64,000 bases of DNA. It comes from Thermoplasmata archaeon (GTDB lineage Archaea > Thermoplasmatota > Thermoplasmata > Thermoplasmatales > GCA-001856825). The stretch is taken from NCBI GenBank assembly GCA_021797915.1, contig JAJZYT010000006.1, forward strand, positions 1 through 64,000, written 5' to 3'. The notes beneath the pieces are model-generated. The model made no database searches. It was given only the letters and a program-made list of their open reading frames with translations, and was not told the origin of the DNA. The translations under genes were made by a program, and so were the position numbers. Positions 55,527-63,791 of this stretch are shown here, in pieces; positions within the stretch are counted from its first letter, which is position 1; each line of letters begins with the position of its first letter.

Positions 55527-56631
55527 TTCTCCTTCTGAAAATGGAAATGATCACTCCAAAACTCACACCTAACGCTGTCAGTACTATAGCGACTGTGAGG
55601 TAATATGTCTTTACGGCACCCGTCAGGAGGGCATAACTGACGAAAGAAAGCAGCCCAAGTACAGCTGTGAAGAAGCTGATGTAGAAGAATGCAGAAAGAA
55701 TGTAAGCCTTGATCATCTCCACCCTCTTCCCCTTCTCATATATCAAAAATCCTTCCACTATCCTTCCGGTGTCAAAGATCAGAATGGCAATGATTGTGAT
55801 GGGGACTATCCTGTAGATCAGGTCGATAATTCCGAGGACTGGAAGGTTGGTGTGAAGGGCAACGAGGAAACCGCTGTAAATACCATATGCAAAGACGGCT
55901 ATCGCGATGAGGAGTGAGAATACCGTGACCCTCGTGTTTACGAATTCCTCCATGAGCCTTGAGAAAGTCTCAGAAATTCTTTTTCCTGCGGAATACGCTT
56001 TACTCAGAAAATAAATTCCAATCGCAGAAACGACCGTCATGAATCCTGTTGTGGCAGGATCCAGACTACCCAGTCCGTAGAGGTAAACCCTCAATCCTAG
56101 TACGAAGAGTATCGTGATTCCAAGAACGAGGAAACCCACCCCTATCGGTGCGAGTACTTTCCTCAGGAATTTCTCCTCCTTCAGCGCTTTTACAATAATA
56201 TAATACATCGACTCGATTTGTGGAGCTTGCCTGACTGTCACCCGTTTTATTGCTCTTATCCTGATTCTGCTCTGTATCAGAGGGAGTATGAAATCGTCCT
56301 CTGCTCCATCTGAAACCACTACAACGTCGGATGGCTTTATCCTCGTTACTATTTCATCAATCTGTTTTCCTAATACCTCATCTGATACAATTCCCACATT
56401 CTTGTGGCCGCATATGGTCGCAATTTCAATATCTTCCCCTGACTTTACAAGAGAGTCGTAGGTGGATATGGCAGAAAACAAAGCATTGGAATCTGAGTCT
56501 TCAGCGTCTGCCAGCATCAGGGAATTGGCTGCCGACAGGTTGGACTCCCTTCCGATTATGGGGGATCTTATTCCGGCCTTCTCACCAAAATCGTTGTCCC
56601 TGTCGACGCATAGGACTAAAGTCTTGCTCAT
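55459..56631 (-). CDS. DUF373 membrane protein
   Basis: A 390-residue archaeal protein. The soluble N-terminal ~150 residues (LVLCVDRDNDFGEKAGIRSP, GREENL-like GRESNLSAAN, DAEDSDSNALF) are typical of DUF373, followed by about six membrane helices and a basic tail. The function is unknown. It overlaps the wHTH gene by 4 bases, and its end overlaps the pterin gene. Confidence 0.9.
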   Translation of the reverse strand: MSKTLVLCVDRDNDFGEKAGIRSPIIGRESNLSAANSLMLADAEDSDSNALFSAISTYDSLVKSGEDIEIATICGHKNVGIVSDEVLGKQIDEIVTRIKPSDVVVVSDGAEDDFILPLIQSRIRIRAIKRVTVRQAPQIESMYYIIVKALKEEKFLRKVLAPIGVGFLVLGITILFVLGLRVYLYGLGSLDPATTGFMTVVSAIGIYFLSKAYSAGKRISETFSRLMEEFVNTRVTVFSLLIAIAVFAYGIYSGFLVALHTNLPVLGIIDLIYRIVPITIIAILIFDTGRIVEGFLIYEKGKRVEMIKAYILSAFFYISFFTAVLGLLSFVSYALLTGAVKTYYLTVAIVLTALGVSFGVIISIFRRRNAKGFEEHSTEHTTSQKDSRDL

Positions 56632-56843
56632 TTGACTACAAAGTACCCCGCACTTTTCTGCCTGACGACCCTCTTTACATAACCCTTGTTCAGCAGCTCT
56701 TGCAGGGCATTGGTAACGAGACCCTTGCCCATAGAGGCTGCCTTCATAATGTCATCGGCAGTCTTCATCTTGTCTTCAGCAGTGGAACCCAGTCGTTTGA
56801 GGGAGTCATAAACTTTTTGAGCGGGTGGTGTAAGATCGCCCAT
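56628..56843 (-). CDS. small winged-helix protein, 71 aa
   Basis: A helix-turn-helix fold: LTPPAQKVYDSLKRLGS, KTADDIMKAASMGKGLVTNAL (recognition helix) and the wing KGYVKRVVRQKSAGYFVVK. Similar small regulators are common in Thermoplasmata. It is the first gene of the operon leading to pelA and may regulate it. Followed by DUF373 with a 4-base overlap. Confidence 0.8.
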   Translation of the reverse strand: MGDLTPPAQKVYDSLKRLGSTAEDKMKTADDIMKAASMGKGLVTNALQELLNKGYVKRVVRQKSAGYFVVK

Positions 56844-57003
56844 TTATATTCACCGTTCTAATGAATGACTATTAAATATAAATATGATTTGTGAAATTTG
56901 CTAATTCCGTTGACACGATTAACTTTTCGCTGTTTTCAGGACGCAGAACCAGCGTAGACCAAGTTGACACAAAGTATAGGATGCAGGAGGCATAACTAAA
57001 TAG

Positions 57004-57618
57004 ATGCTCGAATCACTTGACGGAAGAATTGAATCGGTTATCTCAAACGACATTATTTTCGGAAAGATACTCGGCAGGAAGGAAGAATTCATTAGAAACA
57101 AGGACAGGGGAATTGATGAAAAGTTCTCTGAACTAACATTTTGCACTCTGACGGCAAATACATCAGCGGAAATGGGACTGAAATGTCAGGAATATTTGAA
57201 CACACTCCAGCAATTCGATCTGGAGAGTTTGAGAACTGCTCTCGTATACTGCCATTACAGATTTCCTAACACTAGGTCCAAATTCATATCTCAAAATTTT
57301 AGACACAAGAATTTGCTTGATGAAATACTGGATTCGGATCAAAGAAGAGACAAGCTGATCGAGACCTATATGGGAATAGGAATGAAAGAAGCATCTCATT
57401 TTTTGCGAAACATAGGATTCTTCCAGTATCCCATCCTTGACAAACACATCCAAAGATTCCTTTCCAGCTACTACGGGAAGGAAATCAAGATCAAGAACAG
57501 AAAAGACTACGAAAGGGAAGAGATCCTATTCATGGATATTTCGAAGAAATATGACCTGGAACCTGGAATCATGGACCTTGTTGTTTGGTACCTTATGACC
57601 GGAAAGATTCTGAAGTGA
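57004..57618 (+). CDS. 8-oxoguanine DNA glycosylase/AP lyase, Ogg2 type
   Basis: A 204-residue helix-hairpin-helix glycosylase: IGMKEASHFLRNIGF carries the catalytic lysine, and PILDKHIQRFL carries the aspartate about 15 residues on, the Ogg2 arrangement. It removes oxidised guanine from DNA. GGAGG near 56985 lies some way before the ATG. Not operonic. Confidence 0.9.
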   Translation: MLESLDGRIESVISNDIIFGKILGRKEEFIRNKDRGIDEKFSELTFCTLTANTSAEMGLKCQEYLNTLQQFDLESLRTALVYCHYRFPNTRSKFISQNFRHKNLLDEILDSDQRRDKLIETYMGIGMKEASHFLRNIGFFQYPILDKHIQRFLSSYYGKEIKIKNRKDYEREEILFMDISKKYDLEPGIMDLVVWYLMTGKILK

Positions 57619-57652
57619 GGTTTCCGCTCCTTGCAGCTGGAACCTCTTCCCG

Positions 57653-58351
57653 TCACTTGGAAAGATCCAATATTGCTCTTGCTGTCTCCTCTGGTTTGGT
57701 GATCATTGGGAAGTGACCGGAGTCGATGATTTTGTATTCTCCCTCAATCTTTCCCCATTTTCCTGCGATGAGCTCATTGACGTCGCTCCCGCTCTTTGTA
57801 CAGAATATGTGAGCAACTTTGAGTCCGTCATACTTTTCACTCAGAACTATCGGATCTGTCGCATATTTCACTGGCCACGGTGTAGATAGAGAGAACATCC
57901 ACTCTTTGTCTGCGCCCGCAACATCTTCTCCTATCATTTTTAGAACACCCTCTGTGAATGGGATTGTGGTCTGACCTGGTTCTAACTTGCCAAACTCGCC
58001 TGGTTGAAAACTCATCTGTGAGGTCCTTACCTTTTCCGGCCTGAATGTGTCCAGGTACAACAACAATCTGATCTTTTCCGGTATCTTGTCTCCCACTGAT
58101 GCTATGACCTTGGCTGCAAAAGAGTGTCCCACCAGTACGACGTCATCTAATTGGTTGTACTTTATGACGTTCAGCACATCCATCACTGCAGTTTCGATGC
58201 CAATTTGTGGGGAAAATAGATGGACCCTTTCTCCCATTCCTGTCAGTGTGACAGGGTAGACCATATTACCTGCACTCTCAATTTGCGGTGTGATCTTCTT
58301 CCACACCCAGCTACCCAGCCAGGCGCCAGGCACCATTACAAATGTTGTCAT
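57653..58351 (-). CDS. alpha/beta hydrolase (esterase-like)
   Basis: A 232-residue hydrolase with oxyanion segment FVMVPGAWLGSWVW, nucleophile GHSFAA and histidine in DSGHFPM; related to plant-type esterases and hydroxynitrile lyases. GAGGTAAT lies seven bases before the ATG at 58351, so that start is chosen over a start 11 codons earlier. The substrate is unknown. The nucleophile elbow ends in AA where GG or GA is usual. Confidence 0.85.
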   Translation of the reverse strand: MTTFVMVPGAWLGSWVWKKITPQIESAGNMVYPVTLTGMGERVHLFSPQIGIETAVMDVLNVIKYNQLDDVVLVGHSFAAKVIASVGDKIPEKIRLLLYLDTFRPEKVRTSQMSFQPGEFGKLEPGQTTIPFTEGVLKMIGEDVAGADKEWMFSLSTPWPVKYATDPIVLSEKYDGLKVAHIFCTKSGSDVNELIAGKWGKIEGEYKIIDSGHFPMITKPEETARAILDLSK

Positions 58352-58534
58352 TTTGATATTACCTCTTATCCCATTCTGCTTCATACTTAATACTTAAGTG
58401 GTTTGTGAGGGAACGGATATCTTTCCCCTGGATCCCAAGATTAGAAGATTGAATATTTTCCATTTTCTGCAAACTACTTTGGACGACAATTTTCATTAGG
58501 TCGTAAGAGCTTAGGATTTCTCTGGGGTCAAGAC

Positions 58535-59464
58535 ATGAGAGCTACCCTTGCAGTTGGTGGAAATGCCCTGTTGGAGAAGTATGATAGGGGAACTGCTGAA
58601 GAGCAGATTTACAGAGCTGAATTGACTGCTAGGAAGACTCTTGAATTTTTCAGGAGCAATGAGGTAGTTCTTACTCACGGGAATGGACCTCAGGTAGGGG
58701 CAATACTGCTGCAAAACGAGTTCTCCAGCTCGGTAAGTCCAGCAATGCCTCTCGATGTCTGTGGAGCAATGTCACAGGGAAATATTGGATATTTTTTGCA
58801 GACTTCTTTTCAGAAAGTATTCAATGAGTCAGGGATAGACAAGAAAGTGGTAACAGTTATCACAAGGACCGTCGTTGAAAAGGATGATCCTGCATTCAAG
58901 AATCCGACAAAACCAGTTGGCAAATATTACACAAGGTACGAAGCTCAGGTTTTGGAAGCAAACAATGGATTTGTTATGCGGGAAGATGCTGGGCGAGGAT
59001 ACAGAAGGGTTGTCCCTTCTCCTAGACCGGTCGACATTGTTGAGATAGAGCAGATAAGATATTTGATGAACGAAAGGTTCGTTCCCATCGCAGTGGGTGG
59101 CGGAGGGATACCGGTTATCAGAACCGATGGTGGATTCACCGGCGTGGAAGCGGTCATAGATAAGGATCTGGCGTCGTCATTGATAGCGATCGAGTTGAAT
59201 GTTGACATTTTCATTATCTTGACAGCGGTGGATGCAGCCTTCATCAACTTCAGCAAACCCAACCAGGAAAAACTCGGAACTGTTCGAATAGATGAGTTGA
59301 AGAAACTGAAGTCAGCAGGTCACTTCGCTGCCGGGAGCATGCTACCAAAGATAGATGCAGCAGTGAATTTCGTGGAAAAATCCGGTAGAAAGGCGATCAT
59401 AACGAATGCAGAAAATATGAGTGACGCTTTGTCTGGCAAAGCTGGAACAATAGTGACTGCTTAG
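58535..59464 (+). CDS. arcC: carbamate kinase
   Basis: A 309-residue amino-acid kinase: VGGNALL, VLTHGNGPQVG, MSQGNIGYFLQ, VAVGGGGIPVI-like IAVGGGGIPVI, VIDKDLASSLIA and SMLPKIDAAVNFVE. It interconverts carbamoyl phosphate plus ADP and carbamate plus ATP. No arcA or arcB is near. Its stop overlaps the convergent phosphoribosyltransferase stop by 4 bases. Confidence 0.92.
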   Translation: MRATLAVGGNALLEKYDRGTAEEQIYRAELTARKTLEFFRSNEVVLTHGNGPQVGAILLQNEFSSSVSPAMPLDVCGAMSQGNIGYFLQTSFQKVFNESGIDKKVVTVITRTVVEKDDPAFKNPTKPVGKYYTRYEAQVLEANNGFVMREDAGRGYRRVVPSPRPVDIVEIEQIRYLMNERFVPIAVGGGGIPVIRTDGGFTGVEAVIDKDLASSLIAIELNVDIFIILTAVDAAFINFSKPNQEKLGTVRIDELKKLKSAGHFAAGSMLPKIDAAVNFVEKSGRKAIITNAENMSDALSGKAGTIVTA

Positions 59465-60111
59465 ATCTTTGATATCTTACCGTCGTTGAACTTGATCTTG
59501 TTGTTGTGCTCCAACCATGATAAAGTTTCGTCGAATTCTCTATGAGAGATGAACAGGTCATTTTTCTTATGCAGACAATATTCAATTTCCTCCCTTGTCA
59601 TTGAAGTTTCCATGCATCCAAGGATGAGATTCCTGAAATCCTCCTTCTTGTTCCACGGGAATATGAACCATTTCCAGTTGTCAGCTGTTATCTCTTCTGC
59701 AAAGTAGTCGGGTACCACTTCTGATTTGTTGATGTGAAGGAACGTGGCCGTTTTGACTATCTTAGGATTCTTCTGTTTTGTAGCTTCAATTGCCAGTTTT
59801 ATAGATTGTCCTGTATCGGTTATGTCATCGACCACCAGAACAGATCTTCCGCTCAAGTCCTTGACTATGGGATAAGTCACAGCAGCCTTCCCATCAGGTG
59901 TTGCAGTGATACCCCAGTGTTCCGTCTTGAGTGTGAAAATATCTTTAATGCTAAGATAATCCGAAACTATTCTTGCAGGGACCAGTCCTCCTCTGATGAC
60001 AGAGATGACACAATCGAATTTGAAATCCCCGATTTTCTCAACGATTATTTCGGCCCATCTTTCAATTTCTTCCCAGCTCACAACCCTCGAGGGAACCCTT
60101 TGAAAGTCCAT
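59461..60111 (-). CDS. purine-type phosphoribosyltransferase with C-terminal extension
   Basis: A 216-residue PRTase: ISVIRGGLVPARIVSDYL and PRPP loop VLVVDDITDTGQS, ending the usual domain at IFPWNK near residue 150. About 65 further residues (MTREEIEYCLHKKNDLF, FDETLSWLEHNNKIKF) look like a winged helix and are not part of normal ~155-residue xanthine/hypoxanthine PRTases. The ATG at 60111 fits a TATA-like TTAAATAAAG near 60137-60146; a TTG at 60120 is less likely. Confidence 0.85.
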   Translation of the reverse strand: MDFQRVPSRVVSWEEIERWAEIIVEKIGDFKFDCVISVIRGGLVPARIVSDYLSIKDIFTLKTEHWGITATPDGKAAVTYPIVKDLSGRSVLVVDDITDTGQSIKLAIEATKQKNPKIVKTATFLHINKSEVVPDYFAEEITADNWKWFIFPWNKKEDFRNLILGCMETSMTREEIEYCLHKKNDLFISHREFDETLSWLEHNNKIKFNDGKISKI

Positions 60112-60231
60112 TATTATCAAGTCATAGTGTTTCTCTTTATTTAAGCTCTTTTTAGACGAGGAACCAATGCAGCTTGTGACAATTCAATTGGCACAAGAAA
60201 AGGGTTTAAGCCAAAAGTTCATTTAAGAGCG

Positions 60232-60972
60232 ATGAAAGTTGTGTATGGCAAAGACGATGTTGCCGGCAGGAACATGAGTTATTTCCTTGAGAATAATTTT
60301 GCAGTTGACATTATAGCACTCAAGGAGCATCCAATCTATCACGACTATCCAGAGAAAGAGGCAGGCGCAAGAAAAGGTGAGTTGATTATAATCCCAAGCC
60401 AGCACAAGAGCCTCAAGAATATCAGGAGTCTTACCGTCCACGCAGCTGGGAACTTCGACACAAATGACTATGGTGGAGCAAAGAATAAGATGACACTATA
60501 CGACGGGAAGTATGCTCGCGGAGTTCTTATGAACATCAACAAGTATGCCCAAGGATTGAATTTTGAGGTCACCTACGAAGCCACTCACCACGGTCCTTAC
60601 TCTGAAAATCCGTTGGTGTTCGTGGAGATCGGTTCTAGCGATCCCGAGTACGGAGATAAGGAAATTGGATACATGATGGCAAGGGCGATTTACGAATCAT
60701 ACGACGAGGAGGCTGAGATTTACTGTGGAATCGGCGGAATGCACTATTCTAGCAAGTTCACTAAGATGGCAATCAACGAGGGATTGGCGCTTGGCCACAT
60801 CGCCTCGAAATACAGATTCGCGTCCCTCACTCCGGATTCCCTAAATGAAATGTTTCAGAAGTCTATCGGGGCTGAGGGTTTCCTGATAGAGAGCAAGTCC
60901 TTTGATTCCCTGCAAAAGAATTCACTCAAGAAGATGTTAGATTCAAAATCCCTTAACTACAGATTTGTTTAA
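60232..60972 (+). CDS. dtdA: D-aminoacyl-tRNA deacylase DtdA
   Basis: A 246-residue archaeal/plant DTD2-type deacylase that frees tRNA from D-amino acids: SLTVHAAGNF, YEATHHGPY, VEIGSSDPEY, IGGMHYSSKFTKMA and ALGHIASKY, with conserved zinc-binding histidines. TTTAAG stretches upstream may serve as a TATA box. It converges with the deoxyhypusine synthase gene, one base apart. Confidence 0.93.
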   Translation: MKVVYGKDDVAGRNMSYFLENNFAVDIIALKEHPIYHDYPEKEAGARKGELIIIPSQHKSLKNIRSLTVHAAGNFDTNDYGGAKNKMTLYDGKYARGVLMNINKYAQGLNFEVTYEATHHGPYSENPLVFVEIGSSDPEYGDKEIGYMMARAIYESYDEEAEIYCGIGGMHYSSKFTKMAINEGLALGHIASKYRFASLTPDSLNEMFQKSIGAEGFLIESKSFDSLQKNSLKKMLDSKSLNYRFV

Positions 60973-60973
60973 C

Positions 60974-61885
60974 CTAGAGAGAGGCTACAATTAGTGGGAG
61001 CAAGACTGTTGCTTCACCTTCTATCAGGACCTGCTTTGCATGCGGTTTTATTTTTCCCCAGGAAACAGCTTCCCTTGGCTGCGCTCCCGAGAGGCTTCCA
61101 TCAAATTCCTGGGCTGTTGTTATGTAAATCGCGTAGTCCAGCCCACCCCTGAACTGGTTCCACCATATCACGTGGTGCTTTGAGATCCCGCCACCGATAA
61201 TGATTGCTCCCATTTTCCCTTTGGCAGAGTTGAAAACGATTTCGCTAAGTCTGTGCTCATCTTCCAGTGAATCGATAGCAAAATCGTGATTCATTTCCCA
61301 GAAAGACCAGAGCTGTGATCCGAACGATCCATCTGTATATCCTGGAATGAAAACGTCTACTCCGTTTTCGTATGCGGCATTTAGGATTGAGTTCTTTTTC
61401 ATTTGCTTTCCCAGATCTCTGAGAAGGTCCGTTATTGTCCACTTCTTTTTCTTCTCATATTCTTTTTCAAGAAACGGCATCATCTTTTCTTCTATGATCT
61501 TCCCATAGTGATCCTGTGGAATTACCACGTTACCAAGTCTGTATTTCTTCTCCCTGAGAAGCACGGCATCATTGAGCATGAAGTCGCCACGGTAGTAGTT
61601 CTTGTAACTCCGTGCCAGATCGTGGTCGACAGTTCCTGCTGTGGTGATTATGTGGTTTACGATCCCTGAATTTATCAGGTCCACTATTGCACCTCTGGTA
61701 CCGGTAGAAACTATATCAGCAGTGAAGCTGAGGAACGTTTCGACCTTGTTCTTCTTCATCTCTTTGATGATTTCGACTGCCGCTCCAAGTTTTGGTGCAG
61801 TGAATCCCCCAGAATGCTCAAACTGGTACAGAAGTTCGGAGACTTTCATCCCTCTTCTGGTCCTTACGTCCTCAACCGGTTTCAT
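60974..61885 (-). CDS. dys: deoxyhypusine synthase
   Basis: A 303-residue enzyme that moves the butylamine of spermidine to a lysine of aIF5A. AGTVDHDLARSY, IPGYTDGSFGSQLW, GGGISKHHVIWWNQ (with the catalytic lysine) and DGSLSGAQPREAVSWGKI are typical. Overlaps tyrS by 4 bases and is translated after it. Confidence 0.95.
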   Translation of the reverse strand: MKPVEDVRTRRGMKVSELLYQFEHSGGFTAPKLGAAVEIIKEMKKNKVETFLSFTADIVSTGTRGAIVDLINSGIVNHIITTAGTVDHDLARSYKNYYRGDFMLNDAVLLREKKYRLGNVVIPQDHYGKIIEEKMMPFLEKEYEKKKKWTITDLLRDLGKQMKKNSILNAAYENGVDVFIPGYTDGSFGSQLWSFWEMNHDFAIDSLEDEHRLSEIVFNSAKGKMGAIIIGGGISKHHVIWWNQFRGGLDYAIYITTAQEFDGSLSGAQPREAVSWGKIKPHAKQVLIEGEATVLLPLIVASL

Positions 61886-62886
61886 TTAAATTCCTCCATT
61901 AGGAGTTTCCTCTCCGGATTGCTCTCGAAGTATTTCTTCGATGGCTCAAGAATCTTGATCAGCTTATGGGAAAGACTCTCTTTGAGATCTGAAGGATGAA
62001 TTTTCCCTTCCACGAAGTCACGTTCTAGATCGGCATACGTTGCATACTCCTCCCTCTCCCCTATCTGGACGCCATCGTTGTAGAAATTGAAAACCACGTT
62101 CTTGTAGATCTGAAGAATTGGGTTTCCTTCAACTGTCTTCTCCGGACAAAAGGCTGACTTAATCTTCCTTGAAATATCTTCGGGAGAATCGTGAATGAAT
62201 ATTGCGGAGTCCGCCTTGCTCTTGCTCATCTTGTTCATCGGGTCCATCCTGTTCCCACCCTTGAGTGATGAGATGAGATGGCTGTGTATCGCAACAAACC
62301 CCTTCTTCCCCACTTTCTTGTGAATGTCTCTCGCAAGCATGTGGACGTGCCTCTGATCCATTCCTCCAAATGCCACGTCCAGGTCCATGTAAAAAATATC
62401 AGTTGCTTGCATCATCGGGTAGATCAGCTTTGAGGAATCTTTGTCAGCGTCTTCCTCGTTTCGTCCCATTATAGGAAGTGCTCTTTTTATCCTTGAGATG
62501 GTAAGCGCCTTTGCTACCCTAAGAAGAAGAGCCCAGTAATCAGAATTTGCAACAAGTTCCGAAGCGTAAAGAAATTTCACTTTCGGGTTTAGACCGCAAG
62601 ATAGGAACCCCTGCCTCATGTATTCGGCATTTCTCCTAATTTTCTCCATGTCCCCATCAAACTTGTCGTTTACAGCAGCGTGCCAGTCTGCTAAGAGAAG
62701 TGTCATCTCTATTCCTGCATCAGCAGCGAGGTTGAAAATGTTAGTCCAATATAGACCCGTTCCAATGTGGAGGGGACCAGACGGCTCGAAGCCTGCATAT
62801 CCCTTAGCAGCATCTAGTGCTCTCAGTTCCTCTGCGGTTATCACTTCCTGGACAACCGATTCCAACCTGGAAAGGTCTTTCAGCAT
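61882..62886 (-). CDS. tyrS: tyrosyl-tRNA synthetase
   Basis: A 334-residue class I synthetase. HIGH-like GFEPSGPLHIG (32-42), MQATDIFYMDLDVAFGGMDQR with the tyrosine-type VAFGGMDQ block, KMSKS at 219-223, and the archaeal anticodon-binding tail (KEYATYADLER-like EEYATYADLERDFVEGKIHP). Read ahead of dys in one operon. Confidence 0.94.
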   Translation of the reverse strand: MLKDLSRLESVVQEVITAEELRALDAAKGYAGFEPSGPLHIGTGLYWTNIFNLAADAGIEMTLLLADWHAAVNDKFDGDMEKIRRNAEYMRQGFLSCGLNPKVKFLYASELVANSDYWALLLRVAKALTISRIKRALPIMGRNEEDADKDSSKLIYPMMQATDIFYMDLDVAFGGMDQRHVHMLARDIHKKVGKKGFVAIHSHLISSLKGGNRMDPMNKMSKSKADSAIFIHDSPEDISRKIKSAFCPEKTVEGNPILQIYKNVVFNFYNDGVQIGEREEYATYADLERDFVEGKIHPSDLKESLSHKLIKILEPSKKYFESNPERKLLMEEFK

Positions 62887-62940
62887 GATTCGACAAATAT
62901 TCTCTTTATTTCATTGTTACTATAGCCAACGTTGTTTGGA

Positions 62941-63083
62941 CTACTTTTCCTGCGTACCCTCTCTCTTCGATTTCGTGAACATGTGGACTCCCCTTCCTCC
63001 CACGCTTCTTTTGGCAGCAGTTCGTAGTATCTTGTCTACTCTAACTTGTCATCGATGTAATCTCGGGCGTGTATGAGCGGCAT
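62941..63083 (-). pseudogene. possible remnant of a small gene with one base missing
   Basis: ATG at 63081-63083 opens MPLIHARDYIDDKLE, then a TAG; one base back in frame continues VDKILRTAAKRSVGGRGVHM and FTKSKREGTQEK to a stop at 62941. The 143-base length is one short of 48 codons. The joined product (47 residues) reads like one basic protein. I do not recognise it. A chance arrangement cannot be excluded. Confidence 0.3.
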
Positions 63084-63159
63084 ATGGTTTGAAAGAGGTA
63101 CCTCGGCGATTAGGATCCTGAACCTAAATGACCCCACCGAAATTATTAATGGGAGGATG

Positions 63160-63696
63160 TCAGAGCCAGATTGCGTGGCGTTTTCTCAGATCTGCTTCCT
63201 TTTCTCCTCTAGCTTTCATAAGAAGTGCGACTATTGAATCAAGAAGAACGTGGGAGGATGCTTCAAAGAGAGTTCCAAGAGGGGCAAGATCCGATGACTT
63301 GTTTGTCTTCAGAACTATTCTGAAATCACTTGCCTGGTAGATCGAGTTCTCTTTAGATGAAGTAATGGAAATTATCTTCGCGTTCACTTTCTTGCAAATT
63401 TGCGCTACCAAGATGGCACCCTGCGTCTCTCCCGTTCCTGACAGCAGGATAACCGAATCTTTTGCTGTCACAACAGGCGCTATTGTTTCTCCAACAAAGT
63501 AGGCATTGAAACCCATTTGCACGAGTCGCATGGCGAACATTCTTCCGACTATGCCTGACCTTCCTACTCCGTATACGAAAATATTCTTTGAGTCAATAAT
63601 CACTTCACAGACCTTTCCAACAATGCCCTCATCCAAATCTCTCAGATTTTCAAAATTGCCAATTATGTAGTCGAAGGAATCGGTTAGAGTGGACAT
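63160..63696 (-). CDS. hxlB: 6-phospho-3-hexuloisomerase-like SIS protein
   Basis: A 178-residue SIS-domain isomerase: FVYGVGRSGIVGRMFAMRLV, VVTAKDSVILLSGTGETQGAI, ISITSSKENSIYQASDF, and APLGTLFEASSHVLLDSIVA. It converts 3-hexulose-6-phosphate to fructose-6-phosphate; in archaea this supplies ribose phosphate by the reverse ribulose monophosphate route. No partner synthase gene is in the window. ATG at 63696 follows an in-frame TTG and is preferred. Confidence 0.9.
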   Translation of the reverse strand: MSTLTDSFDYIIGNFENLRDLDEGIVGKVCEVIIDSKNIFVYGVGRSGIVGRMFAMRLVQMGFNAYFVGETIAPVVTAKDSVILLSGTGETQGAILVAQICKKVNAKIISITSSKENSIYQASDFRIVLKTNKSSDLAPLGTLFEASSHVLLDSIVALLMKARGEKEADLRKRHAIWL

Positions 63697-63791
63697 CAAA
63701 AGAAAAGTATTGACGACTAATTTAACTTATCTTAACTTGAAACCGACCTGCCTTGTCTTTTTGTTTTCCAGTCGCTGAATTGTGGAAATTC

